Assembly (NCBI GenBank): GCA_025677815.1
Contig: JAIXMP010000021.1
Span: 310,001-374,000, forward strand
Length of the DNA stretch: 64,000 bases
Reading direction: 5' to 3'
Origin: Phascolomyces articulosus
Lineage: Eukaryota; Mucoromycota; Mucoromycetes; Mucorales; Lichtheimiaceae
In this document: one piece after another, positions 37,691 through 52,257 of the stretch
Layout: each line of letters opens with the position of its first letter
Numbering within the stretch: position 1 is the first letter of the stretch
Translations under genes and position numbers: made by a program
The notes under the pieces: generated by a model
Databases searched by the model: none
Seen by the model: only the letters and a program-made list of their open reading frames with translations
Told to the model about the DNA's origin: nothing

Positions 37691-39693
37691 CAACAACAAA
37701 TTTACCGATAATCTACCCACGTTGAAACAAGTTCAAGTAATCTGCAACCAATATTTGGAATTCCTTGTGTTGTGGACAACGGGGTTGACTGTGTTTTTCA
37801 TTTGATATTCTTGGATATAAATGTGACAAGCACACACATACACACACACACACGTTATGTATAGTTGTGATTGGATGGGATAAAATATTATTATGCACAC
37901 ACGCGAAATATTTTGATATATCCACACACACAATCTTTATATTCAAGAATATCAAATGAGAAATGGTTCCGGTCCTGTCTATTTCCGATGACAGTATACC
38001 CATCTCTTTCAAAAAAAAAAAAAGGTACGTTTGTGAAATACTAATACAGACCCAGTTTTCTTTAAAGGGTTGTTAATAGTAGGTTATTATGTCTGTGATG
38101 GTGGTTGCTAAAAATAAAAAAAATAAAATAAAAAAAAGACACAAAATCTGGCGTCAAGATTCCATCGTCATCATGGAAAGCAAAACAAATTCACATCATT
38201 CTTCATCATGGTTACTATTAATATTCATCAACGAAAAACAGCAATAACTTTCTCTCCCTTATAACAAACTACCCCCCACTATCAACACTCTTTCATATGT
38301 TACAAATACAGAGAAAAAAGAAAAAGAAAGAAGCAAGAATCCATCACAGACAACGAATAACCAGCTATTAACAACATTTTCAGGATTCCTTGGAAATGTA
38401 TTTTTATTTCTACAAACGTACCTATATACATAGAATTCCCATTCTATTGATCATGTACAAACAACCTCATCATTTATTTAGAATATATATATATATATAT
38501 ATAGCAATAAATAAAAATTGGGTATATTGTTCATCTTTATAAATAAAAATATATATAACCACATTAAATATTAACATTGGCTAGTTAGTATAAATAAATT
38601 AAATATAAAAAGAAAAACAAATTGAATAAATACCTAAATAATCCATAATGTTGGTATAGTTACGTATCTACATATAATAAAGAAAATAATAGGTAAATGT
38701 GTATTTACTCTTCCTACTTATCAAAATAACAACATGATTATAAATCAATACTAGGTTTATATTTTTATAATAAACCAAAAAGATAATAATATGTACAAAG
38801 CTTTAAAACAAGTGCTTATTGTATGTATAAATTGATATTAGTGATAAACGAAGGATCATTCTCTAAATGACTGGTATAAGATGAATATTTTACTTATTCA
38901 AAAGTAAAAAGTAATCGATGCAAGTTAATCATATCGATCTCAACCCCTCTCTCATCATCATCAATAATTTACTTTTCATTAATGATCTCTCGACATGAAA
39001 AAACATACGATAGGATTAATTATTGATAAACTTATACTTAAGCTATATATTACATCTATTTATCCAACATAAAGTTTATTATGAAATATAACTGTGATCA
39101 CCACTATAATAAACGAGGGATATATGGCTATTATCAAATCTAGATATATTATTTGCCCCTCTCTCACTTTCACTCCTCCATCTTCGTTGTCAATCACAAT
39201 AAATGCACTTCGGCGACCAAATACAGGTTGTCTAATATTCATGTTATAAAATAGCAATTCGTAACAGAAATGTTCATAGATAAGAGGAATAGATAAGAAA
39301 TAAAAAGAGAGATATTGTATTACTTTATTAATAAGTTATATGTGTTAAAATTATTCAAAAAAAAAAAAGAGTTGAAAGTATGAAGTATGAAGAAAGAAAG
39401 GAGAAAGGAAAACGGATCATTCATCAAATGAGGGGTTAAACAAGAAGAAGTAGTAGTGTAATAGTAAAATACAAAATGTTGTGTGCGTGTAATCGTTAAA
39501 AAGAAGTGTTGTTATTGTTGCTCTTTATGATAAAGAATAAAGAAGGAGTAAGAAGAATGTCGTAAGATTTGGGGTTGTCAACTCGAAATGAAGGGGGAAG
39601 AGAAGAAGTATGATAAGGCAACCCCTTCCTTTACTTATTCTTTCTATTTCCCTTATTATTCATCTCATTCCGTACTTTCTAACTAACCAATAA

Positions 39694-39733
<40 letters not shown>

Positions 39734-40380
39734 ACTCACCCCGTTCAAAAAAAATGTAAAGATGTGCACATGAAGAAATGATATAAAAATAATGTTCGTT
39801 GTAGTACATAGTAAATAGGTTTACCTTTTGTCTCTAATAACTAACTAATTACTACTACTGCTACTATTACTACTATTACGATGATTTGATGAAATGATCA
39901 AAATGAAAAATTGCAAAGAAAATAAGAGTAAAAGTAACACATGACAAGAATAAAGAAAAGAAATGGAAATTTACGTGCGTGCGTGTGTGTGTGTGTGTGT
40001 AGCAAAAGAAAGATATGTGCGGTTTAAGAAAGAAAAGGAGAAAGAGAGAGGGGTTGAAAAAAGAAAAGAGGGAAGGAGAAGAAGGGGAAGAATAGAAAGG
40101 GAGAAGAAGTTAGAAACGCTTGAAGGGTATTTGTTAAAAATAATAATAAGATTAATAATAAATGAAGTAATTTGTTAATAATAAAAAAGAAGTAGTATAT
40201 TTTTTGGTATGTCGATGATGTTCAAGAAGTTGTATTTTTTCTCTTTCCCTGATTGTGAAATGGTTTGGTTTTTTTTTTGTAGTAGCTTTTTTTTTTTTTT
40301 GCTAATTGGATTGTGATTTGATACAATAAAAGAATGTGTGTGTATTTTTGCTACCCGAGCCATCAAGGAGTTGATTCTGT
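37691..40380. other. AT-rich gene-poor region with simple repeats
   Basis: No gene seen. It includes (CA)n at 37830-37852, a (TA)n run near 38485, a 29-base A-tract at 39696-39724, (GT)n near 39980 and purine-rich sequence at 40020-40120. The last part is the 3' flank of the Vtc4 gene. Confidence 0.5.
39696..39724. repeat. poly(A) tract, 29 bases
   Basis: An uninterrupted run of 29 A preceded by TAACT and followed by CTCTCCC. No target-site duplication or retroelement sequence is visible beside it, so it is treated as a homopolymer. Confidence 0.9.
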
Positions 40381-43104
40381 TTATCTGAATCGCAAGTAAA
40401 AGTTGACCTATTGAAAATAAAGGAGTTATTTAATTGCTGTAGTTTGTTGCTGTTTCAAAAGTAAAAAAAATTCCTCATTGGATGAGGAAAATAAATGATA
40501 CTTACAATAAGGGCAACCACAAGAAGCGTACATAAAACAGCAGGACCCCAGAGATCATCATAACGACCGTCAATACGGCGATTAATCATCCTACAAAAGT
40601 CAATGTACAGACATGTTAGACACTGGTATTTTTTATAAGAACATATAAAACAGAGAAAATAATTTGACGCACCATGCACGTTTTTCAAATCGATATAATG
40701 CGTAAATGGCGACAGCAGCAGCAATAGCAATAAAAACACCCCCGACAGCACGAGAAGTAGCATCACCAAAATTAAGTAGACTCAATGCGACAGTCAACAA
40801 TAATGCACAAAATTGAAGCCATGAAATAAAGGTTCGTTCATTGGCAAAAAATACTTTAGGTTCCACTCGAACTTTAACTTTTTGACGTCGATAAAGATCA
40901 CTCGCTGCATCATCGCCATCCACAGGTTTACCGAATGCCCCTTGTTCACGTTTATCACCCCACATACGATGAAGCCATTTCGATGCTCCACCTGGACTAT
41001 CATCTATGGGTTTGTTGGTACTATAATTACTGTTACCAATTGTATTGTAAGCGGGAGCCAAAGAACGATTATTAGCATAATAACTTCTGGATTTTTCAGG
41101 TGGAGGAGGTGGAGGTTCATCACCACCATTATTATTCTTGGCACCTATAGATATAGTTGCATATTCACTATTATTTTTAGAAATAGGACGCCATGCACCT
41201 GCAGTATCTTGTGTGGAATTTGTACGTTGTCGACGTGGAGAAGGTGGGTCTACACCATCTACAGCAGCTTGTTGATGTACTCTTTCTTTTTCTTCAATCA
41301 TGGCACGTCGGTATCGACCATCGATCAATGGTTTAAAGCTTCTTGATCTGGATAAACCAAAGTTTTCAGCTCGAGGTTTTTTAATGTCTGCTTGAATCTC
41401 TGCCAACCACCTAAAGATTATTTAATTTTTTGTTAAAAAAGAGGTTACATTATTTTTGAAGTAGTAGTTACAAATAATTTACCATGGCAATAACGGTAAC
41501 CGTTCCTATAATTATATATATATATTTAAAAAGATGGTTTAGATTAAGATAACAATACTATTAATAACAGTCGTCATGTGGTAAATTTGTTTGTTTTTTT
41601 TTTTTACCTTATAAAAATGACATGCACCGTGTAAATATTTTGAAAATCTTGGAACTTCATGAACCAAATGACTTTCCACCAAAGAAGTAAGCCAATCTGG
41701 TGGTTCTTGGCCCAAATGCGTTTGTAATTTGGTTTCTAAAACGGCGTAGGGGAAACGTAAGATATCCGATGGGTCGACATAATTGAATGGATAGTCAATG
41801 CCAAGGTCATTACGTCGCCAATTATAAGAAGGCTGTCGTCTTGTTTTGCCATCCAAATGATCTTCACGAATAAAAGTAAGATCAGTATCCAGTGAGATAC
41901 GTAAACGCTGATCGCCAGGCAATTGAAAAGCGGTACGATTATAAAACGCCCGCAAGATAGGTTCAAGGCGTTTTTCTCTAAAGGAGGTTTGAACACCACT
42001 GGCAATAAAATGAACATTATCAACCGTGGCTTTGTCTAAATTCTTTTGTCGCAAGTCACTGGCAATCATATCCGCCGTATAACGACCTTCAGCAAAAGAA
42101 TTGACATCTTTTTCGTCTAAACGAAATCGATCCTTGACAGAAGCACCATCGAGCCAAGCCGCATGATGGGTTTTACGTTCAATAAAGATACTTTTATTTT
42201 CTACTGGACCATACCTAAAATAAGAGAGAAAAATGCATCTATGTTAGTGCTATGTGCATTTATGTTTATATTTTTCTACTTTTTATTTTTGTCAACAAAA
42301 ATATCGATTTATAAATTACCATCGAAAACGAATGGCTTCTGCCCCTTCATCACGTTGAAGACGACCGGTATATAAATCAAAATTGGCATTATCGTAATAA
42401 ACACTGGAAATGGCAGCATCAGAAGGTTCATATTTTTTATCCTTGTTAAAGATCAAGACAGGTAAATGTAACATGATAATAGCTTTGACTTCTGTAATAT
42501 TATCTGGATGGATCCAGTATTTCGCCGTGGCGCGTTCAAATGCATTCTGATCTCCGCCTGCAGCGGAATTGCCCGTATTTTGTTGCCCTCGATTTCGACA
42601 AATATCATGTAAAGCCGAAATATAAATGATGGAGACGTCAAATCGTTGCTTGTCCAATGGTTTATCTCGCAATTTGGCGACATATTCTTGTTTCAAGTTG
42701 AGATGAGTCCATTTATCATGTTTTTTCAAAATTTTTTGAATAGCCGTAAAGTTGACACGCGTAAACTTGGAAAGATCATTGACGTCAAACAAGATTTCTG
42801 TCAAGGCTTCGTCCATGAGACTATAATTGGCATCGGAGGCCATGTTTTGGTTCTTTTGTAATGTTTGAATGGTACGTTCGCAATAAAGTATACGGGCATC
42901 AATCTCGGATAGTTTGGCATTGACAAAATCGTACACCTTAGCAAGTTCATTGTCTAACAAGTGAACAAAGTCACTTTCGTCTTGGTTAGTCCATCCATGA
43001 TCCAATTGACGAGTTTTTAGTTCTTGTTTCAGGACGTCGTAGGCAATATAGGAGAGTCGCCATGGTGCAAATATATTTTGCTGTAATTCAAGACCGTATT
43101 TCAT
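40381..43104 (-). CDS. VTC4: vacuolar transporter chaperone 4, polyphosphate polymerase
   Basis: The VTC complex makes polyphosphate from ATP and moves it into the vacuole. Six exons (43104-42320, 42214-41608, 41505-41483, 41410-40673, 40590-40506, 40407-40381) join in phase to 754 residues. Domains: N-terminal SPX ([20 protein letters not shown], residues 1-150, inositol-pyrophosphate sensor; basic KILKKHDK cluster present), the VTC tunnel domain (about 190-460) with [39 protein letters not shown] and FSKYLHG, then a Ser/Pro-rich linker and a three-helix DUF202 membrane domain. The Lys/Arg residues lining the yeast Vtc4 tunnel appear conserved, so this is the catalytic subunit rather than Vtc2/3. 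A 23-nt microexon encodes ERLPLLP. The last exon is 27 nt and restores the usual ...ALIVNFYLR end; reading through the donor would give an unrelated tail. Confidence 0.95.
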
Positions 43105-44186
43105 CTCTGTCTGTTTTATGTAAATATATATAGATATATATTGTCAATTGAATATATATATCTATGTGTCGTTTCTTTTTTTATAAATGATGATTATGTA
43201 TATATGGAACTAAAGAATAGTATGTGAGGGGATTGATTAGTATGTATATATATATAATAGTATATACATATATATATTTATATATAAGGTAGAAAAGAAA
43301 GGGTAAAGCGCCCGATTACAAAAAAAAAAAAGAATTGGATATATGAAAAAAAAAGGTAAGAAACAAAAAGAAACAAAAACAAAAAAAAAAAAGAGACTAA
43401 AGCAAAAAGAGGGAAAGAATCAAGAAAGAAAGGGAAAAAAAAGAGAAACGAGAAACGAAATATTGAGTAAAAACGAGCAAAAAAAAGGGGGTTTTTGTTT
43501 AAGATGGATTGTTATTATTATTATTTTTATTATTATGGCAGCGGCAAAGGAAAATGTGCAAGAAACAAGGGGAAACCCAAAAAGAAAAAAGAAAAAAAGA
43601 GTAAGAAAGGGAGTAATAAAGATAAGGAGGTTATTATACTTTCTCTCTCATCATCATTATTATTATTATAAGTAGTGTCATAATCAATCGGATGTTCGTA
43701 TGAGTATGTATCTATTAGTATTATTCTTATCCAATAGAGTAAGTATAATAATAGTTTCTAAGCTTCCTGCTATATATATATAATAATAATAATAACCATC
43801 ATCTTCTGGATCAGTATCCTCTTTTATCCGAATAAAGGAAAAAGGGAGGAAAAGACCATATATATTATAAATATATATATATATATAAGAATATAAGAAT
43901 AATCAAGGTATCTTTATCATTATCATCCATCATCACCATTTATATATAATTATTATCATCATCTGCTCGTACCTGACCCAAAAAGGAGTCGATAGATCAT
44001 GCCCAGGGATGTCATGATCCTTTTTTGATAATTGCTTAAATTTTTATATATATAATAAATTCTTTCATTTTATTCCATTATTAAAGTAATATTACAATCA
44101 CTACTATATACAAATAAAAAATATATTCTTATGTTTTATAATATGGAATATATAAATGTATACGACCCATAATGAATTTGAGTAAC

Positions 44187-44212
44187 AAAAAAAAAAAAAA
44201 AAAAAAAAAAAA
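44187..44212. repeat. poly(A) tract, 26 bases
   Basis: Run of 26 A followed by GAAAAAAAG. No retroelement features are visible beside it. Confidence 0.9.
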
Positions 44213-44338
44213 GAAAAAAAGAAACTATTAATATTTTTTTTGGGGGGTGGGAGGAAGACAAGGTTGAAAAGGATAAAGAGAGTGAGGAGGTTATTCGTTT
44301 TATTTTTAAATGATATTATGATATATATAACAAAACAT

Positions 44339-44425
44339 GATGTTGTTATTGTTGTTATGCTTACTTTTAGCTGAGCTATGTACTTTTTATGAGGCTGATC
44401 AGCAATAACAACAACAACAACAACT
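44339..44425. repeat. inverted repeat built on (GTT)n/(AAC)n
   Basis: TGTTGTTATTGTTGTTATGC on the left and GCAATAACAACAACAACAAC on the right are largely complementary, and the interior contains GCTGATCAGC. It could fold as a long imperfect hairpin. Simple repeats can produce this by chance. Confidence 0.5.
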
Positions 44426-46871
44426 ATTTGCTGATTTGGGTAATATATATGCGTGTAGGATGATATATTTAAACATTATGTTTTATGTATTTTTATATCC
44501 ATCATCAGCATAAAATATTAGACATGATAGAGAAAAGAATTACGTATAATTGGTATGTGATAAGAGAAACATTCTTCTTTTTTTATTTTTATTTTTTTCT
44601 TGTTACGTATTATAAAAAACAAACAAAATAATAATTAACTATTTGAATATAAAATTACACTTATTATTATAAGCTATCATCTTTAATTATAAGAATCAAA
44701 GTGCTAATATATACTCCCCAGATTTGTTTAAAATAATATATTAAGTAGTGTAATTTCTACTATGTAACTAGTACGTAATGCAACAAAGGAAAAAAGATGA
44801 AGAACAAGTACGTAACCCTAATTTAGGCGCTTTTTTTTTTTGATAATTTGAAGTTTATAAAGAGGAAGAAAAAAAAAAATAAGAGCCCAGCCTCTTTTAT
44901 ATTATTATAATCTTTTTATGTTTCCCCTGCATTTTGAGCGTCATATTATTGATGAACTAATATATATATATATACACTTCGATATGATAATAATTTAGAC
45001 TAAATAATGATATTCTCCAGTGTTGTTTATTCTTTATATATTATATCATGAATTTGTTTGTCTGTGTTTTAGTATAAAAGAAAAGAAACGAAATTGATTG
45101 TTAATACTAGTTATTAGATGAGAACCTAAATACACATGGCTTATTATTATTAGATACTTGTAAATTATATATTACTAGAGTTACTAATAATTTTTTTAAA
45201 AAAAAAGTATAAAAGAATAACAACCCCCTTATAAATTATATTTATGCATTATTCTTTAGAAAGTATACTCAGTGATGAGAAGAAGAAGAGAAAGTGAGAA
45301 GGGGGAGGGGAGAATCAAAAAGAACAAGAAAATGAACGACAACAGTTGTGTGTATATTCTCACTTTCATTATATCCATAACTGGTAGTTTGAACATTAAA
45401 ACTTCCTTCTTTAGAAAATGTTTCCTTTCCATTGTTTCTTTATGTTCATTTATCCAAAGTTATGTATTTCTCAATAATTCAAATAATGTTGATCATGTAA
45501 CAATAACAGTTGTACTTTCAATTTAAAAATACTACTTGTAATCTATGAATAATGATGATGATGTGTCTTCATAATAAAAGGGGCAGTTGATATAATGTAC
45601 GCCATCATTTCATCTTGGATAAGATCTTTGAGTTAAAAAGATAATTACCCTGAAATTGGGATAACCCTTACTTCTTCCTATCCTTCTAAGAAATAAGAAA
45701 CATTACATCAAAAAAAAAAAAAAAGAAAAAAAAACGCCAACATAAAACCGCCACAACATGGAATGATTACAATGTACATATTTTGGACACATACACTTAC
45801 ACATATACGCACATGATGTCTCGTGACCTCTTCATTTTATGAAAAAGAAATATTCGATAGAAAAAAGTATAAAGAGGATTGAATACGTAATATGGATATA
45901 CTTTTAGTATTTGCTGCAATGACCGCTTCATTATCCCTCTTGTTTCTATATTGCTGTAGTATGAGAAATCTACTATTTATAATCAACGGTTTGATATGCT
46001 GTATTATATTATAATTCTACTATTTATTCAAGTGTAATATGTTTTTTTAAACATGGACAGTACGTAAATATTATGAAGAGAAAGTTTCTTTTGTAGCTAT
46101 CATGGATAATAGCACCATTATCATTAACAGTATTATCATTGTATATTATAAAATAAGGAGAAATGTTTATTCAATATATAATAATAGTAGCATGTTAATT
46201 ATTATCTTATTTTTATTGATAAATATATTAAATTTCTATGAATTGCAATGATGTTGCACCTATCAATTATGACATGTTGTACTGCATGAATTCCTTAGTA
46301 ATGAGTGTGTGCTAAATCGAATCATGCATAATATTTTAATAATAATATTTTGTACTGATTAATAGTGACATGATAAAGAAATTCATTACTTTTTTTTCTA
46401 TTATCATGGCAGCCTGTTGTTAAAATGTTGCCATGTGCGCACATCATGAACAAGTGTGAAAAGGGGAGCAACAGAGGCGCTAAATGAATTTATCATGAAG
46501 ATCACTAGATGTCTTGCATAGAATGCCTGCTATTATAAAAAAAAAAAGGACATCAACAAATAAAAAGAATTGTTGTCCCTCACCGATATAGTAATAATTA
46601 GTAAAAATAAAAAGATATTTCTTAACCGAAAATTATATGATGATGAAAATGGTGATACATTATATGATGATGGATTTTCAGCATTAAAAAATGAGTAGAA
46701 AAAAATGAAATGGATTTCTTTGTGGAACCCAAGATACATGTACACACGCAATAGAGTCCGCATTTTTCGAACCTTTTTTTTAATACCCATTATTTTTTAA
46801 AAAAAGGCACCAGGGCTTCTCCAATTACGATACTACTATTCATAAATATAATCGCGTAAAGAACGATTGTG

Positions 46872-49800
46872 ATGAACACGTATCCTACCGAGTATTTACA
46901 GCATCCTGTGCCTATACTCGCGGTTTACGGCCTTGGCACGACCCCTTCTGAACAGGAACCACCATCGACAACAACAACACCAACACCGTCGCGACCTGTA
47001 ACCGATGGTGATAATGCGTCAGCTTCACCACCACCACCACCACCGCCGAAATCAGGTGGGAATAACAGTCGTCCACCTCCATCGTCTCGTGCAGCATTAG
47101 GTACTATGCTTTATAACATATTCAGTAATAAACAACAGTTTTCGCTTTATGATACAATTCGACCTACTGCTGCAGCGGGCATACCCTCAACACCTGCATT
47201 TAAAACAATCTTTGTTGACAAGGTAAAGCAACACCTTTAATTTTTTTCATTCGTAGAGTCCATGTCTATGGCAATAGCTATATATTAAAATGATAAAGTG
47301 ATTATTAATATTATTATTTAGGACTATGCATTGCCAGAACGAATACCTATTAGTCCCAACTTACCACCCCCACATTCCAACCTTTCACCGTTATCACCTG
47401 AATCACCACTTCATCCAGATGGATTCATGACCCCATTATGGATTAAAAAACAATTGGAAACACCTTGTGTTGTTGTCGGTTTCTATGACTTGTGGGATTG
47501 GAGTCAGGAACCCGGGAGTCCTCCTCGACCTAAACGAGAAACTGGACCTTTAAGTTCACATGTATTTATCGATCCAACGGAACGTGAAAAGGATACTGTA
47601 TTGATGCAAGAAATCAATGAACGCAGGTACAAGAGATATGGAGAACGCATTGGATTTTTGCAGAGTTGTTTTTTTTTAAGATAATTGCAAAAAACTCACG
47701 CTGTGCATGATAATGGATATCGGGACAATCTTTTTTTTTAGAAAATATTTCCAAGATAAAGGCATCAAATTTGCGGTCACCATTATATTGAAACGTCAAC
47801 AAACAGGTACAGAGAATAGATGGATATTGTTAAAAAAGAAAAAGCAAAGATGATCTATTTTGGCTAATATATTGAGGTCTTGGGATGTATATATGAATAG
47901 ATGATCCATCTGTTGAAGAGCGGTTACTATGGATTCGTAAACAATCTGGATTGGATAATAGACATTCATTTTTTATTATTGGACCTGGAACACAACATGA
48001 TGTGCAAGAATTCGTGAATAAGTGAGTTTCTATATAAACTTGAAAGAGAGACTCTGTGTGAACTATATAACATAAGAAAAACTGACAATTTACTCTAGTC
48101 TCTATCGTGGATTATACGAACCAGCAGTTCATTATTATAATAATCGAATCAAAAAGGTTCGAAAGAAACGAGCCAAATTACCATCTCCTTCCATGACACC
48201 ACGTTCACCTGATACAAATGAACCTCAACCACTTTCAGTACAAGGTTGGATGTTACGATATGATTTTAAAACTGGTGTATTTCAAGAAATTCGACAGGAT
48301 ATTGAAGGAGCAACAAAGTTAGTGAAAAAAAACAGGAATAGATTATCTATATCAATGTTTGGAGAAAGAAGAGAATCAAAAGGATCAAAAGTGACTAAAT
48401 ATTCATGATTGGTTTATTATTATATATAAAGGTCCTATGAAAGTGCATATACTTTGGTAGCAGATATGCTTGCACCAAAATCTTCCATTACTCCTGGGCA
48501 AGTTGGGTTACCCTTACGAACTAAACGATGGGAAGAAGCACGAGCTCTTGTGGATTGTATTAGTATCAAGGTAAAAAAAAAAGAAGAGAATATTACCATA
48601 TGTATATGTATGTGTGTGTGGTTATGTTCTAATTGTGGTGTTAAAAATATAGATATGTAGTTTCTACTTATATATGAATGATCCTTCCGGTGCTTTAGCT
48701 CAATTGAACGGACATTTACATATGATTCAAACGTATGCGTCAGTATGGGGCACAGGTGAACAAACGTTTGAATATTGGGCATGGTTATCAAAGCAATACC
48801 GTATTTTTGGTGATATCATCGATACAGCTACACAACATGGATTCAAAATCCCTATTCCTACATCCTATATGTCTGTTCCTGGATCACCCAATCCATCCCA
48901 TCCACTCATGGGCAGTGGACCTGGTCCAGTCGTAGGTTGTAATCCTGGTGCCATTCTTCAACATCCTGGATTTTATTATCACTTGGCAGCCATGTGTTGT
49001 GCAGAACGACGACGTCGATTCTTGGAAGCGGATAACGCAGCAAATGTAGAGGCAGGAAACGAAGGCACTCTGCAAGAACCTCCCACCACTGTTTGGGAAA
49101 CGTTATTGGCAAACGAACGACAAATTGATCATTCAGCACTTACCATTGAACTACTTACCAAAAGTTACGAGCAGTTCAAAAAATACCGCAACGGACGCAT
49201 GACACTTTATTTGGCAGCTGAAATTGCTGGTACTTATTATGAAACTAGCAAGTTTGAAATGGCTCTCAAGTTTTTTGAACGTATAGGCAAGACCTATCGT
49301 AAAGAAAATTGGAATATGATATTGACTTCAATCCTACGATGGTCCTTGCGATGTGCCAAAGAATTGGGTTCTTGGGAAAGAGCGTTAGAATGTTTAGTGG
49401 AACTCATGTCAAGTGATTTACCCATGTCGGAACAAAAACGTCTAGATATTCAGAATGAATTGTTGGATGTGCTTTCAAAAAAAACACAAGCTGTGGAAGG
49501 TGAAGAAAAAAAAAAGGACAGCAGTTTACCCACACCTTTGGCCATTCATATGGATCAAGTCAATCCCATGTTGACATGTCATGTTCAGTTTCAAACAAGA
49601 GCTAATTTTGTGGATACACCTGTTCGATTCCAAATTGTTTTGAAGACGGGCAAAACAAGTCCTCCAGTTCCGTTTCGATTCAACAGTATGCGAATCTTAT
49701 TTAATGATGCCCGATATAATATTTTGTTGACGGACAGTAATAAGGAAGATGAACTTGGATTGGCTCATACTGCCTATGAGGATTGCCGTCACGAATTAAA

Positions 49801-52257
49801 GACATTGACAGATGGTGAATATAATGGTTGGCATACGAAAGAAACAGACCTTCGAGTGATCAAGAATCAAATCAAAGTTTTTGAAGGATGTATTGTACCT
49901 AAAGAATGTGGTGAACTTAAGGTAAAAAAAAGAAGCTATTCTATCTCATCACCGAGGATTCTTTTTTTCAAATGCTTTCTATTTCTTTTTCTTTTTTTTT
50001 TTTTTAGATCGTTGGTGTATGTCTTGATATTAAATCACCTCAATGGCATGTTAGTCTTAACTATGATGTGGACCGACCTATTGAAGTTGAAAAGAAATTG
50101 ACAAGGAGAAAATGGCTTGGTGGCCCAAAAGGTAAAAATATTTATTTTTATGAGAGCCTCAAAAAAAAAAAAAGGAGATGCATCCATAAGAAAACCAATG
50201 GACTGGAATATTTCTTTATTTATTTTCTTAGATGGTGGATCACCTAAATTTACCTTTTTGGAAGGAAGTGGCGAGCTTAATATGATAAAGTATGTAATTA
50301 TTATTTCATGCAAAATAATCATATTACATATTTATATTTTTGTATAAAATCCAACCATAACAAACAACACAATAATTTTTTTTTGGTGCTAACCATGTGT
50401 AGAATATCTCAGCGACCCCCGCGTGTCAAGTTAATTACCAGTTATGCAAGTCAGGCATTACTTGATGAACATTTTGAACTTAATATTACGATTCAAAATC
50501 AAGAACAAGATCCTATTCATGCCAAATTACAAGTAGAATTAAAGGATTCTATAGGAAAAGGTAACATTCTATTGTTGATATTTATTACCTATAGTAAACT
50601 AAATGTTCAACTATCTTTTAGATTATATCATTATATCAAACGATAATAGCAACGATACCCAACATTCGATTACTTCAGAAGTTGATTTTGGTCGTATTGA
50701 ATCGGGACAGTCAGCAACAAAGCCGGTTTATATGCATGCAGGAGATATACCAGGGATTCGAATTATTTCATTTACTGTAAGGGCATGTCATTTATTGTTG
50801 TTGTTTGAAAGTAGTGATGAGGATAGGAATGATGGAAGGAAGAAAAGTTTTTTTTTCCTAAAAAAAAGGCTGTTTTTATTAGGCACGTTATCGTTCAGCC
50901 GATAATAAAGAACAAGTAGTAGAAGAAGAACTGGCATCTCAATTTATTGAAAAACGCGAAGTTTTGCGAATTCCATTTAGAACCCCGTTTGAAAGTAACT
51001 TTAAATTCTATGCACATACTGACAAGTTATCTAATGCGACTCCATCGCCTAATCTCGGTAAAACTGAAAAATGGTTGATAAATGCATCGATTCGTTCTTG
51101 TTCTACAAGTGATTTAGAGATTGAGAAAATGGAACTTAAACAAGAAGTAAGTTAATTCAAAAGAGGGAGGCTAGATAAATGAATATGAAGAAAGGAAGGG
51201 GGAGAGAGAGTTATTTAAAAGATAGGGGGTGAGAGGACATATTTTACTTAAATCAGTTTTTACTTGATAAAGGCATTTGAACATCCTTATACGTCTCTGA
51301 CCCTGATTTCGACATCGGATGAAGAATCCATGAAAAATACTAGTCAAGGTACCTCTCTAATGTTATATATATATATTATTATCTTATGATAATGATAAAT
51401 GATGATGAACGTGCATGTGTTCTAATATAAGTATAGTTAGAGCATTATACATTTACAATAATAATTAATTTCTCACTCTAATTTTTTTTTCAACTTGAAC
51501 TTTATTAGCATGGACGGCGGGATATGTATCTAATACAAATTATTTGTTTCGAATGGCAACAAATGACATTACAGAACCACAGCCTACTATTCCAGTAGGT
51601 TCTATTATTATTTATTGGCGAAGGTAAATATTTTTTTATGTTACAATATAAAATATAATAATAACAAGAAGGAGAGATAACTTACTGGTCAATTCAATGT
51701 ATTTAGGAGTGGACAAGAATCTTCTCCTTATTCACAAACAGCTGTACCAATGCCAACTCTTGAATTTAGGCGACAAAACCTTAGTGTTGTTGCAGGTATA
51801 TAATATTATATTATAAAATATACATAAGAAAAAAAGATGAGTATGTTTATTTATAGCTAATAAACAACAACATCCAACCATGATAGATGCACCCAATGAT
51901 ATTTATGTAGGAGAACCTTTTCGATTGACATATACCGTATATAATCCAACGGTTCATCTTGCAGAGTATACAGCATCAGTGGAATTATCAGATGCATTTG
52001 TTTATTCAGGTTTAAAAATATTGAAAGGACGTGTGTTGCCACTTTCTCATACTTCGTATGATTATACCTGTTATCCATTATTAGCTGGAAAAGTACGACT
52101 TCCAAGGCTTAAAGTGATCGCCAAGCAGCAAGGTGTAGAAAAGGAGGTACTCGTGGAGATGCTAGTCTCAGATGATGAAAAGTTATTGAAACAAGGAGGA
52201 TCTGAACAGTGGCCACCACCATTCACTTTTGTAAATGCTCGTCGATATTATAATTAA
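46872..52257 (+). CDS. TRAPPC11: TRAPP complex subunit 11 (foie gras family)
   Basis: TRAPPC11 acts in ER-to-Golgi traffic and in assembly of the TRAPPIII Rab GEF. Sixteen exons run from 46872-47222 and 47322-47626 through the large 48653-49921 to the final 51857-52257, all in phase, giving about 1,302 residues. The N-terminal half has DTV-type Ras-like/longin-like segments (TPCVVVGFYDLWDW, KFAVTIILKRQ, FFIIGPGTQHDVQEFVN). The foie-gras helical repeat domain follows: LRYDFKTGVFQEIRQDIEGA, then CSFYLYMNDPSGALAQLNGH and FEYWAWLSKQYRIFGDII, a block typical of the family. The C-terminal half is beta-rich (Gryzun region: PMLTCHVQFQTRANFVDTPV, PNDIYVGEPFRLTYTVYNPT). An N-terminal Pro/Thr-rich insertion with a Pro run is unusual. 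Saccharomyces cerevisiae lacks this subunit, so its presence fits a filamentous fungus. Confidence 0.92.

Larger units (their letters stand above)
43105..46871. other. 3.8-kb AT-rich intergenic region
   Basis: No gene is visible. The part near Vtc4 (43105-43500) has (TA)n blocks and a long A-rich purine tract. A 26-base A-tract lies at 44187-44212. A (GTT)n/(AAC)n inverted pair at about 44339-44425 could form a long imperfect hairpin. Elsewhere it is AT-rich with microsatellites. Confidence 0.5.

Noticed and set aside
39696..39724. Poly(A) tract as a retroposon tail
   Set aside because: No upstream reverse transcriptase or SINE-like sequence and no flanking duplication are visible.
43343..43675. 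Lys-rich open frame of 110 residues upstream of Vtc4
   Set aside because: It is a translation of purine-rich A/G tracts, with no protein-like composition.
46533..46790. Minus-strand open frame of 85 residues before TRAPPC11
   Set aside because: Phe/Ser-rich translation of AT-rich DNA without domain or splice context.
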